Below, in pieces: positions 1 through 11,995 of a stretch of DNA of 64,000 nucleotides. Numbering within the stretch: the first letter of the stretch is position 1; each line of letters begins with the position of its first letter. The DNA is taken from the NCBI GenBank assembly GCA_040285825.1, contig JAUPSS010000001.1:1-64000 (forward strand), written 5' to 3'. The notes under the pieces are model-generated. The model was not told the origin of the DNA. It saw only the letters and a program-made list of their open reading frames with translations, and made no database searches. The stretch is from Eukaryota sp. TZLM1-RC (lineage: Eukaryota > Metamonada: BaSk clade). Position numbers and translations under genes: made by a program.

Positions 1-3000
1 AAGGTCTTCTTGAAGATTTTGCACCACCAGATTGTAATAAACAACCATTGGTCAATATACGAAACTAGGAACTTCATATGAGCCTCAGTAAATCGTATCA
101 AAAACGATACTCTTACACTTACAGCAATTGTTTTATTAGTTTACAACATTCAATTGTATACTTTTTGATTTTTTTACTTTTTACAATTTAATGTTTAAAA
201 AATTAATACACTCAATTAATTCAAATATATACAAAAATCATTTGAAAATGTAATCATGAGTTTGTACTGATCAAGTAACACATAGCCAACATTACTAACA
301 CACAATTTCACACAAAGTTTGATCACAAGTTGATCACATCTAGTACATAAAGACTACATGCAACTCATCTAATCATACCAATGACCATTCAACCAATCAT
401 ACCAATGACTAATCAAATGACCATAGCACGGACTTTAACACCACAATTGTTATATTAATTGTCCCAAAAATGGACTTTAAAGATTTGACCAATGATTGTA
501 ATAAACAACCATTGGTCAATATACGAAACTAGGAACTTCATATGAGCTCTCAGTAAATCGTATCAAAAACGATACTCTTACACTTACAGCAATTGTTTTA
601 TTAGTTTACAACATTCAATTGTATACTTTTTGATTTTTTTACTTTTTACAATTTGAATGTTTAAAAAAATTAATACACTCAATTAATTCAAATATATACA
701 AAAATCATTTGAAAAATGTAATCATGAGTTTGTACTGATCAAGTAACACATAGCCAACATTACTAACACACAATTTCACACAAAGTTTGATCACAAGTTG
801 ATCACATCTAGTACATAAAGACTACATGCAACTCATCTAATCATACCAATGACCATTCAACCAATCATACCAATGACTAATCAAATGACCATAGCACGGA
901 CTTTAACACCACAATTGTTATATTAATTGTCCCAAAATGGACTTGAAGATTTGACCAATGATTGTAATAAACAACCATTGGTCAATATACGAAACTAGGA
1001 ACTTCATATGAGCCTCAGTAAATCGTATCAAAAAACGATACTCTTACACTTACAGCAATTGTTTTATTAGTTTACAACATTCAATTGTATACTTTTTGAT
1101 TTTTTTACTTTTTTTACAATTGAATGTTTAAAAATTAATACACTCAATTAATTCAAATATATACAAAAATCATTTGAAAATGTAATCATGAGTTTGTACT
1201 GATCAAGTAACACATAGCCAACATTACTAACACACAATTTCACACAAAGTTTGATCACAAGTTGATCACATCTAGTACATAAAGACTACATGCAACTCAT
1301 CTAATCATACCAATGACCATTCAACCAATCATACCAATGACTAATCAAATGACCATAGCACGGACTTTAACACCACAATTGTTATATTAATTGTCCCAAA
1401 ATGGACTTTTAAAGATTTGACCAATGATTGTAATAAACAACCATTGGTCAATATACGAAACTAGGAACTTCATATGAGCTCTCAGTAAATCGTATCAAAA
1501 ACGATACTCTTACACTTACAGCAATTGTTTTATTAGTTTACAACATTCAATTGTATACTTTTTGATTTTTACTTTTTTTACAATTGAATGTTTAAAAATT
1601 AATACACTCAATTAATTCAAATATATACAAAAATCATTTGAAATGTAATCATGAGTTTGTACTGATCAAGTAACACATAGCCAACATTACTAACACACAA
1701 TTTCACACAAAGTTTGATCACAAGTTGATCACATCTAGTACATAAAGACTACATGCAACTCATCTAATCATACCAATGACCATTCAACCAATCATACCAA
1801 TGACTAATCAAATGACCATAGCACGGACTTTAACACCACAATTGTTATATTAATTGTCCCAAAATGGACTTTTAAAGATTTGACCAATGATTGTAATAAA
1901 CAACCATTGGTCAATATACGAAACTAGGAACTTCATATGAGCTCTCAGTAAATCGTATCAAAAACGATACTCTTACACTTACAGCAATTGTTTTATTAGT
2001 TTACAACATTCAATTGTATACTTTTTGATTTTACTTTTTTTACAATTGAATGTTTAAAATTAATACACTCAATTAATTCAAATATATACAAAATCATTTG
2101 AAAAATGTAATCATGAGTTTGTACTGATCAAGTAACACATAGCCAACATTACTAACACACAATTTCACACAAAGTTTGATCACAAGTTGATCACATCTAG
2201 TACATAAAGACTACATGCAACTCATCTAATCATACCAATGACCATTCAACCAATCATACCAATGACTAATCAAATGACCATAGCACGGACTTTAACACCA
2301 CAATTGTTATATTAATTGTCCCAAAATGGACTTTAAAGATTTGACCAATGATTGTAATAAAACAACCATTGGTCAATATACGAAACTAGGAACTTCATAT
2401 GAGCTCTCAGTAAATCGTATCAAAACGATACTCTTACACTTACAGCAATTGTTTTATTAGTTTACAACATTCAATTGTATACTTTTGATTTTACTTTTTT
2501 ACAATTGAATGTTTAAAAAAATTAATACACTCAATTAATTCAAATATATACAAAAATCATTTGAAAATGTAATCATGAGTTTGTACTGATCAAGTAACAC
2601 ATAGCCAACATTACTAACACACAATTTCACACAAAGTTTGATCACAAGTTGATCACATCTAGTACATAAAGACTACATGCAACTCATCTAATCATACCAA
2701 TGACCATTCAACCAATCATACCAATGACTAATCAAATGACCATAGCACGGACTTTAACACCACAATTGTTATATTAATTGTCCCAAAATGGACTTTAAAG
2801 ATTTGACCAATGATTGTAATAAACAACCATTGGTCAATATACGAAACTAGGAACTTCATATGAGCTCTCAGTAAATCGTATCAAAAACGATACTCTTACA
2901 CTTACAGCAATTGTTTTATTAGTTTACAACATTCAATTGTATACTTTTTGATTTTTTTACTTTTTTTACAATTTAATGTTTAAAAATTAATACACTCAAT

Positions 3001-3375
3001 TAATTCAAATATATACAAAATCATTTGAAAATGTAATCATGAGTTTGTACTGATCAAGCAACACATAGCCAACATTACTAACACACAATTTCACACAAAG
3101 TTTGATCACAAGTTGATCACATCTAGTACATAAAGACTACATGCAACTCATCTAATCATACCAATGACCATTCAACCAATCATACCAATGACTAATCAAA
3201 TGACCATAGCACGGACTTTTAACACCACAATTGTTATATTAATTGTCCCAAAATGGACTTTAAAGATTTGACCAATGATTGTAATAAACAACCATTGGTC
3301 AATATACGAAACTAGGAACTTCATATGAGCCTCAGTAAATCGTATCAAAAACGATACTCTTACACTTACAGCAAT
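1..3375. repeat. rDNA spacer tandem repeat array 1 (~463-bp unit, about 7 copies)
   Basis: The unit beginning at the motif GACCAATGATTGTAATAAAC recurs at 487, 953, 1419, 1882, 2343, 2805 and 3270, giving spacings of 461-466 bp. Units are almost identical and differ mainly in T and A run lengths. Each unit holds inverted repeats: ACATTCAATTGT with ACAATTGAATGT around a T-rich loop, GTATC with GATAC, and ACCAATG with CATTGGT. The array ends at the 3' end of a 28S fragment, so in rRNA orientation (minus strand) it lies directly downstream of 28S and is intergenic spacer. No coding potential is seen; the short frame at its 3' edge is a shadow of spacer plus 28S. Confidence 0.95.
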
Positions 3376-3706
3376 GAGTTCCGTATCTTGGTCGTCTGCC
3401 AAGGTTTCATGATCCTGCGAATCTTCATAGTTTCAATGATCAATGAATAGTACTTAGACTAAACATCAATCCCACTGATGAGATATTGGGACTGTGTAAA
3501 CACAATCCTAATCTTTATCGATTAAATTTGCAGGTCAATATATCATCCTTTCTAGGTTGGATACTAGCTTAGAGGCGTTCAGCTATAATCCAACGCATGT
3601 TAGCTTCACACCAATATCTTTTCAGATAAGCGTAAATACCAATTATGCGAAACAACGGTTCCTCTCGTACTGGGTTGCTTTACTATTAGGATGACAATTA
3701 TTCAGT
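3376..3706 (-). rRNA. 28S rRNA 3'-terminal fragment, interrupted by R-A copy 1
   Basis: The minus strand carries the sarcin-ricin loop core AGTACGAGAGGAACC (about 3656-3670) followed by the conserved 28S 3' region. It matches 17416-17746 of the full-length 28S almost base for base. At 3706/3707 the match stops and the retrotransposon begins, so only the last ~331 nt of 28S remain here. The 3' end of the mature rRNA is not precisely defined; it is placed at the change to spacer repeat. Confidence 0.93.
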
Positions 3707-3758
3707 TTATTAAAGAAAGAAATGTTCAATCACAATGAAGAAACTATATCTAAAGCGA

Positions 3759-6700
3759 TCAATCATCACTAAGATCACAAATGGCAAGTCGGGCATACAC
3801 TTTGCTCATTTTAAAGCATGATCTTGTAAATGACAGCGATATTTTTTTCCCATAAGAGCCTATCTCCTTTTTACGCAAAAAATTTACAAAACTTCGTTCG
3901 ATGCCTCCAGAAGGAAATGCGATTAGTGGAACCAAAGGAACATGGTGAGAATATTTACCAATTTTCGACATTCTACGGCGTTCAATCAGTGTATTGAGAG
4001 GGGTAGAATATCCACCGACTAAAGTGAGGTCATAACACTCGCTGCCATCGGGACGAATAAGGTCAACTCTGCCGTTACCTACGTTCTGTTCTTTGAGTAA
4101 GCCTGTCAGTTGCGATATCAATTCAACCACATCATCATGTCTTCTAATTCGCATAGATGATAGTTGTTCGCAATTGGCTGAATGATACTGAGAATTGGAT
4201 TCATGTTTACAAAAGGGACAGTGATGTACAAATTCAGAACAGAGGAGGCGGGTTCTTAAGAAATACTTGAGCAATGAATCGTCAACAAGTTCCTCAGATG
4301 GATTGATAAATAAAAGTGATTGAGACAGTGGTTTGCAATTGATTAGAACGTCGTTTTCATATTTAATTGGGATGGGTGCTATGGCTGGGTCAGTTACCGG
4401 CGACCTAAATGAAGCGAGTACAGCAGGCTTGGATCTAAAGTCCCTAGTCAAAGAATTCAGAGTCTCCAAAAAGTGGTTTTGAGTTAAGAGAGCTTGAAGT
4501 TTTGATAAGTTGGGGGAGTTGGTAGCTGTACCAAGTTCATGAAATAATGATTCAGCGCACATAAGATCTAAATCATCAAGTGGCAATGAAGAGTGGAAGA
4601 GGTTTAAAGTCCTATTGCTGGTGATGTAGGAGGCTGCGAAGCACAAATGAGCTATTTCCCCATAATTTGTGAGACCGAGTCCTCCAAATCTGGCTGACGG
4701 GAGAGAAATCAACTGAGGAAACATAGGAACAACCCCAAGTGCCGAAGAAACAAAAGAAACTATTTGATGAAAACAACTAATGAGGGGATTCTTGCTGACT
4801 GCTGGGCGATGAACACGTGCATGAAAGGACAGTTTGGTGTTGATGCAGTGTCTCACAAGAAGCAATTGCTCTTGTAACGTCAGCGATTCGAGACATTTCA
4901 ACAGAGAACTAGTTATTGGTGGGAGTGAGCTTGAAAGATCATCTTCGGCGTTTGGGCCAAAATGTGCACCAAGCACCTCGAAATTGTCATTGCTAGAGAC
5001 AACAGCAGTTTTGTCAAGATTGACTTCAAGACCAATGTCTTGGATAAAGCTTGAAACAGTCCCAACAATAGCATCAGTTTCATGGTCGTTGCAAAGAACA
5101 AAAAGGTCATCTAAATACAAATAAAAATGACAGGATGGGTGCAGGGTACTGAGCTGTGTTGTAAACGGGACAAGGGCAGTTGAAAACAGCAAGGGACCGA
5201 GGGGATCGCCTTGTCGAACACCACGTTCTGAGAAAATAACTGAGTTTCTAAAATGTAATGTGGAAGGGCTCAGATAGCTAGCTTTAAAGAATGGGAACAG
5301 CAAAGGACAATATTCAGCAACAGCTTGGGCAAGCTGACAACGATCGACCTCATTGAATGCATTGCGCACATCAAACTTGATCAGTTTTTCGAAAGATAGG
5401 CCTAGATTACTACGAATTGAATGGACAATAGCTTCACCACCACCAGGGACTTTCACGCCATATTGATTTGAATTGATCAAATAGTCAACATTTACTTTAG
5501 ATAACGCAAGGCCGGCAGCAATGCGGTAAAATAGTTCTCCAACTGCCAAGGGTCGCACTCCATTACTTTTCTTTGGGATGGCGAGCAATCTACTGGAAGT
5601 GAGAACACGTCTGAGGGGCTCACTTATTTTGCCACTGAGCAGGCCGTTTGCTATATACTGTACACATGACACCAAGTGGTCATCAATACACTGTTTCAAA
5701 AGTTTGGCATGCCAGTGGGAGGGGCCACCTTCCGTCATAGGGGAATTAAGGATTGCGTCAGCTACGGAAGAGGAGTCGTGGTAGGAGTAGTGTTCAGTTA
5801 GCATATTGTTATATTGACAAAAGTTTGGATCAGCTGGATGGAGGTGTTGCAATTGCTCTAGCATGGAGTTATTAGTTATGTTTGCTGTTGGTGGTTCTCT
5901 TGATAGCAGATTCATAGCGCGACTCAGTTCGTTGTCGTGAATAAGTTCTTTGACTCTCTTTATATTGACTCGATTGCTAAATGTATGTGGTCTGATGGGG
6001 GTTGTGTTACAAAAAGAAGGAAGAAGTATCTTCACATTGACCAATATTAAATTTGTGAACCCTGTGTTGGAATCGGAAAAAGTTTAAAAAGTGATGAGCC
6101 TTTGTCCAGCTTTTAGGCAAACTACCGGTAGCACTAGAAGATATCTACATTTTTGTTCCATTGGCAGGGAAGAATGGGTGACCAACTTGACTGCAGAGCG
6201 GAATGAGGGACGATCACTGAGCCGCTTGTAAGTGAAGCTTGCAATTTCATTGCTCAGTTGAATAAATAGAGAATCGGAAATACATGGCATATCCAGAGTC
6301 GGTGACTCATGACGTTTGAAATGGTTGTCAAAACCAACCGATGAGAACACCTTCAGGCAAACGGGGCAGCGAACCAGATTATTAATGTGTAATGTGTCAG
6401 TGTCTATAGAAGAGTGATGCTTATCAATATGGCAGCATAAGGTTCTTGCTTTGGAGAAGAAACTGGGACAGATAGGACAATTGTGTGATTTTTCTAAATT
6501 GAACGAGTCAAGGGGAGCACTATCAGCGATGTGTTCACAGTGGTCAGGTGGTAATGAACAAAGTGGTATAGGGCCTTCAAGAACATGATAACGTGTTCTT
6601 AAATACTTCAGCAGTGAACATTCAGAGCCATTAGCGCCACGTTTTGCTAAAACATCAGCAACATTATTATTGGTATTGTCAGAATGTGCCAACACTTTTT

Positions 6701-8301
6701 TAAAGGAGAAGGAGAATAGTCTAAAACGAGAACTATTTATGAGATCCTTTATTTGGCTGCGGATTCTTTTGACAGTAGGATTCTTTAGGGATGCTTTTAG
6801 GTTAAGAGAATCAACAACAAGGCTACTGTCAGAAAAAAATGATAATGTGTTTGTGGACAGTGAGAGAGCAACACTAAGGATTTAATGGTCATCAAAACAG
6901 CTTCAAACTCAGCTGCGTTATGGGTGTTGTACCGTGATGGGCCATAAATTTCGAATCGCTTATCCTTGAAAGTATAAAAGCCACCAAAGCCAGATTTATT
7001 ACTTTTCTTGAGAAAAGATCCATCTGTGTAAATCTCCAAGGGATTCACATTAACATCCATATCAGAGGAAGCATTCGATTCAAGCATGTGGCCACTGTCA
7101 TCAGGAAGTATGATTGGATTAGATTCATCACCATCATCATTGGCATCAAAAGAGACAATAGGAGAACTATCAAGGTCAGAAGGACAAACAGGTGGATGTG
7201 AAATATCTCGAACAGGTTCAGTCACAAGAGGGCCCTGTTGATACCCAAACCCAAGACCATAACGTTGGCTTGGGTTAACCGGTTGATGGTACAATTGAAT
7301 AGGAGAGTCCTCAGAAGGAAGAAGAGGACTCTCTGAATTATTGACAGATTCACTGAGAAAAATGCACAACCTTTCTTAGTTTATATGCATCCCGATGCCT
7401 TCTACAGAAATGATGTCAGAGCAGCTACATCTTGTGTATCCATTGGCTTTTAAGACATCAAGGCTGACATCAGGATGCATTTTCATCAAATGCCTTGTCA
7501 ACCCAGACCGCTTAGAGAACGGTTCAGTTCTGGGGCAGAGCGAGACAAAAGCAGCAGAACTTTCTCTCTACGATTTTGACAAACACCTGAAATTTTGTTC
7601 TAAATTTTCGACATTAGCAGAGAGGGGATCATCACAAAGGGACACAGGGCAAAAACCCCCCTTCCCACCACAGTGGTTATTTGTAGCGAGCCGAAGCTCA
7701 CTACGAGAATCGATCACGTCATTGCTGACGTGATCGCTGGTATTAGCACCTCTCAATGGAGAGGCACTAGACAATGTGCGTGTGGGGATTCGAACTCAGG
7801 ACCGCAACCTCTGAGTCAAAGGTCTTATCCACTAGACCAGGTGAGCGCTGATACCTGTCGCTGGTAACTATCATATGGAGTTGCAAGGTGAGAACTATCT
7901 TGGTCTGAAATAATCGTTTGAGGAAAGAATTCAGAAGCGTCTAAAACAGAGATTGAGGCAAAGTATTTTTCAGTGTGTGAGGAAGCGTCAGTGGAAAGTT
8001 GACCAGAGGAAGTGGGTGGGTCATTAGAGGTAAGCTGTGAAATGGAGAAAGAGTACTTATCTTCCGCATATAAATGTGGAGTTTGGTCATAGGAAGAAGC
8101 CAACACTAGATTTCGGTCAGATTCATCAGAATCTGCCACGGACAGCTCTATAGCACTAGGGCTATTCTGCTCGATGCCGCTGACATCGGCAGTCATGTTG
8201 GACTCTTCTAGACCTTCCAAAAGAGAAGAGAATTCTGAAGGAGATAAAGAAGGTTGAGACTTTGAGGGCTTAAAAAACCCCGTAAGAGATGTCTGTCTCA
8301 T
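3759..8301 (-). pseudogene. R-A polyprotein, copy 1 (PIP box, zinc fingers, RNase H, RT, RLE), frameshifted
   Basis: The N-terminus starts at 8301 with MRQTSLTGFF, a PIP-box-like motif, then an acidic Ser-rich stretch. A tRNA-derived SINE follows at about 7676-7852, then a zinc-finger region (about 7560-7380, out of frame). RNase H begins with IYTDGSF near 7040 and has EFEAV and, after a frameshift, a final NVADVLAKRG block near 6650. Two CCHH-type fingers lie at about 6500-6300. The 761-residue open stretch 3759-6044 holds the RT, with GVRQGDPLGP and catalytic YLDD (5107-5118), then the endonuclease: a CPFC...H...C knuckle near 4215 and RPDGSECYDLT near 4030. The frame is shifted at about 6050, 6750, 7380-7570 and 7800. 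Copy 2 is open across 6050, so that break is a homopolymer difference. The family reaction is target-primed reverse transcription into nicked rDNA. Confidence 0.85.
7676..7852 (-). repeat. tRNA-derived SINE-like segment inside R-A
   Basis: On the minus strand the segment starts with a pol III A-box-like TGGTCTAGTGG, a GTCT/AGAC D-stem and a B-box-like GAGTTCGAATCC, in correct tRNA order and spacing. It continues with three hairpins. The anticodon and T stems pair poorly, so this is tRNA-related rather than a working tRNA. The same segment is present in R-B at 36848-37029. This copy differs by a short extra insert (about 7851-7863) next to the tRNA-like 5' end and a lost base in GTGGTGGG, which help to break the frame. 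Confidence 0.7.
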
Positions 8302-8345
8302 ACAATGGCGGTGGAACAGGAGATAGACGTGAGTTGCAGGGGAAA

Positions 8346-11300
8346 AACCATTGGTCAATATACGAAACTAGGAACTTCATATGAGCCTCAGTAAATCGTA
8401 TCAAAACGATACTCTTACACTTACAGCAATTGTTTTATTAGTTTACAACATTCAATTGTATACTTTTTGATTTTTTTACTTTTTACAATTTGAATGTTTA
8501 AAAATTAATACACTCAATTAATTCAAATATATACAAAAATCATTTGAAAAATGTAATCATGAGTTTGTACTGATCAAGTAACACATAGCCAACATTACTA
8601 ACACACAATTTCACACAAAGTTTGATCACAAGTTGATCACATCTAGTACATAAAGACTACATGCAACTCATCTAATCATACCAATGACCATTCAACCAAT
8701 CATACCAATGACTAATCAAATGACCATAGCACGGACTTTTAACACCACAATTGTTATATTAATTGTCCCAAAATGGACTTTAAAGATTTGACCAATGATT
8801 GTAATAAACAACCATTGGTCAATATACGAAACTAGGAACTTCATATGAGCCTCAGTAAATCGTATCAAAAACGATACTCTTACACTTACAGCAATTGTTT
8901 TATTAGTTTACAACATTCAATTGTATACTTTTTGATTTTTTACTTTTTTTACAATTTAATGTTTAAAAATTAATACACTCAATTAATTCAAATATATACA
9001 AAAATCATTTGAAAATGTAATCATGAGTTTGTACTGATCAAGTAACACATAGCCAACATTACTAACACACAATTTCACACAAAGTTTGATCACAAGTTGA
9101 TCACATCTAGTACATAAAGACTACATGCAACTCATCTAATCATACCAATGACCATTCAACCAATCATACCAATGACTAATCAAATGACCATAGCACGGAC
9201 TTTAACACCACAATTGTTATATTAATTGTCCCAAAATGGACTTTTAAAGATTTGACCAATGATTGTAATAAACAACCATTGGTCAATATACGAAACTAGG
9301 AACTTCATATGAGCCTCAGTAAATCGTATCAAAAACGATACTCTTACACTTACAGCAATTGTTTTATTAGTTTACAACATTCAATTGTATACTTTTTGAT
9401 TTTTTTACTTTTTTTTACAATTTGAATGTTTAAAAATTAATACACTCAATTAATTCAAATATATACAAAAATCATTTGAAAAATGTAATCATGAGTTTGT
9501 ACTGATCAAGCAACACATAGCCAACATTACTAACACACAATTTCACACAAAGTTTGATCACAAGTTGATCACATCTAGTACATAAAGACTACATGCAACT
9601 CATCTAATCATACCAATGACCATTCAACCAATCATACCAATGACTAATCAAATGACCATAGCACGGACTTTAACACCACAATTGTTATATTAATTGTCCC
9701 AAAATGGACTTTAAAGATTTGACCAATGATTGTAATAAACAACCATTGGTCAATATACGAAACTAGGAACTTCATATGAGCCTCAGTAAATCGTATCAAA
9801 AACGATACTCTTACACTTACAGCAATTGTTTTATTAGTTTACAACATTCAATTGTATACTTTTTGATTTTTTACTTTTTTTTACAATTTAATGTTTAAAA
9901 ATTAATACACTCAATTAATTCAAATATATACAAAATCAATTGAAAATGTAATCATGAGTTTGTACTGATCAAGTAACACATAGCCAACATTACTAACACA
10001 CAATTTCACACAAAGTTGATCACATCTAGTACATAAAGACTACATGCAACTCATCTAATCATACCAATGACCATTCAACCAATCATACCAATGACTAATC
10101 AAATGACCATAGCACGGACTTTAACACCACAATTGTTATATTAATTGTCCCAAAATGGACTTTAAAGATTTGACCAATGATTGTAATAAACAACCATTGG
10201 TCAATATACGAAACTAGGAACTTCATATGAGCCTCAGTAAATCGTATCAAAAACGATACTCTTACACTTACAGCAATTGTTTTATTAGTTTACAACATTC
10301 AATTGTATACTTTTTGATTTTTTACTTTTTTTACAATTTAATGTTTAAAATTAATACACTCAATTAATTCAAATATATACAAAAATCATTTGAAAAATGT
10401 AATCATGAGTTTGTACTGATCAAGTAACACATAGCCAACATTACTAACACACAATTTCACACAAAGTTTGATCACAAGTTGATCACATCTAGTACATAAA
10501 GACTACATGCAACTCATCTAATCATACCAATGACCATTCAACCAATCATACCAATGACTAATCAAATGACCATAGCACGGACTTTAACACCACAATTGTT
10601 ATATTAATTGTCCCAAAATGGACTTTTAAAGATTTGACCAATGATTGTAATAAACAACCATTGGTCAATATACGAAACTAGGAACTTCATATGAGCCTCA
10701 GTAAATCGTATCAAAAACGATACTCTTACACTTACAGCAATTGTTTTATTAGTTTACAACATTCAATTGTATACTTTTTGATTTTTTTACTTTTTTTACA
10801 ATTTAATGTTTAAAAATTAATACACTCAATTAATTCAAATATATACAAAATCATTTGAAAATGTAATCATGAGTTTGTACTGATCAAGTAACACATAGCC
10901 AACATTACTAACACACAATTTCACACAAAGTTTGATCACAAGTTGATCACATCTAGTACATAAAGACTACATGCAACTCATCTAATCATACCAATGACCA
11001 TTCAACCAATCATACCAATGACTAATCAAATGACCATAGCAACTTTAACACCACAATTGTTATATTAATTGTCCCAAAATGGACTTTAAAGATTTGACCA
11101 ATGATTGTAATAAACAACCATTGGTCAATATACGAAACTAGGAACTTCATATGAGCCTCAGTAAATCGTATCAAAACGATACTCTTACACTTACAGCAAT
11201 GGTTTTTATTAGTTTGCAACATTCAATTGTATACTTTTTGATTTTTACTATTTTTTACAATTTAATGTTTAAAAATTAATAAACTCAATTAATTCAAATA

Positions 11301-11664
11301 TATACAAAAATCAATTGAAAATGTAATCATGAGTTTGTACTGATCAAGTAACACATAGCCAACATTACTCACACACAATTTCACACAAAGTTTGATCACA
11401 AGTTGATCACATCTAGTACATAAGGACTACATGCAACTCACCTCATCACACCAATGACCATTCAACCAATCATACCAATGACTACTCAAATGACCATAGC
11501 ACGGACTTTAACACCACAATTGTTATATTAATTGTCCCAAAATGGACTTTAAAGATTTGACCAATGATTGTAATAAACAACCATTGGTCAATATACGAAA
11601 CTAGGAACTTCATATGAGCCTCAGTAAATCGTATCAAAAACGATACTCTTACACTTACAGCAAT
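8346..11664. repeat. rDNA spacer tandem repeat array 2 (~463-bp unit, about 7 copies)
   Basis: Same unit and orientation as array 1. One side joins the 5' end of R-A copy 1 within AAAAACCATTGG, and the other runs into a 28S tail at 11665. One unit near 10015 lacks about 13 bp of the GATCACAAGTT palindrome. Units toward the 28S end carry subtype bases such as ACTCACACAC and TACATAAGGAC, mixed with the common ACTAACACAC and TACATAAAGAC type. Confidence 0.95.
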
Positions 11665-11995
11665 GAGTTCCGTATCTTGGTCGTCTACCAAGGTTTCATG
11701 ATCCTGCGAATCTTCATAGTTTCAATGATCAATGAATAGTACTTAGACTAAACATCAATCCCACTGATGAGATATTGGGACTGTGTAAACACAATCCTAA
11801 TCTTTATCGATTAAATTTGTAGGTCAATATATCATCCTTTCTAGGTTGGATACTAGCTTAGAGGCGTTCAGCTATAATCCAACACATGTTAGCTTCACAC
11901 CAATATCTTTTCAGATAAGCGTAAATACCAATTATGCGAAACAACGGTTCCTCTCGTACTGGGTTGCTTTACTATTAGGATGACAATTATTCAGT
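11665..11995 (-). rRNA. 28S rRNA 3'-terminal fragment, interrupted by R-A copy 2
   Basis: Nearly identical to 3376-3706 and to 17416-17746, including the sarcin-ricin loop. The match ends at the same base (TCAGT on the plus strand), where R-A copy 2 starts. A few substitutions (GTCTACCAAGG, AACACATG) set it apart from the other copies. Confidence 0.93.

Larger units (their letters stand above)
3707..8342 (-). mobile_element. R-A copy 1: RLE-type (R2-superfamily) non-LTR retrotransposon in 28S
   Basis: A near full-length element lies between the 28S tail (3' junction 3706/3707) and spacer repeat (5' junction about 8342/8346). The 5' end matches that of R-B (CCCTGCAACTCACG read on the minus strand), so it looks complete. 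The 5' UTR is only about 41 nt and the 3' UTR about 52 nt, ending in TTTAATAA against the target sequence. It lies in the same orientation as the rRNA, as expected for R elements read through from rRNA transcripts. The upstream 28S body expected at the 5' side is absent. Frameshifts interrupt the reading frame, mostly at homopolymers. Confidence 0.9.

Noticed and set aside
1-3375. Regular repeats considered as a CRISPR array
   Set aside because: The unit is about 463 bp and fully repeated, without unique spacers, and the context is eukaryotic rDNA.
3196-3402. A recurring 66-69-codon minus-strand frame at each array/28S boundary (also 11022, 11482, 17233, 32342, 48446)
   Set aside because: It is simply the ~463-bp spacer unit, in most cases joined to the 28S 3' end, read in one frame; it has no protein-like conservation beyond DNA identity.
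8295-8345. An HDV-like ribozyme at the R-A/R-B 5' end, as in R2
   Set aside because: The leader is only about 40 nt before the start codon, too short, and I could not form the double-pseudoknot pairing.
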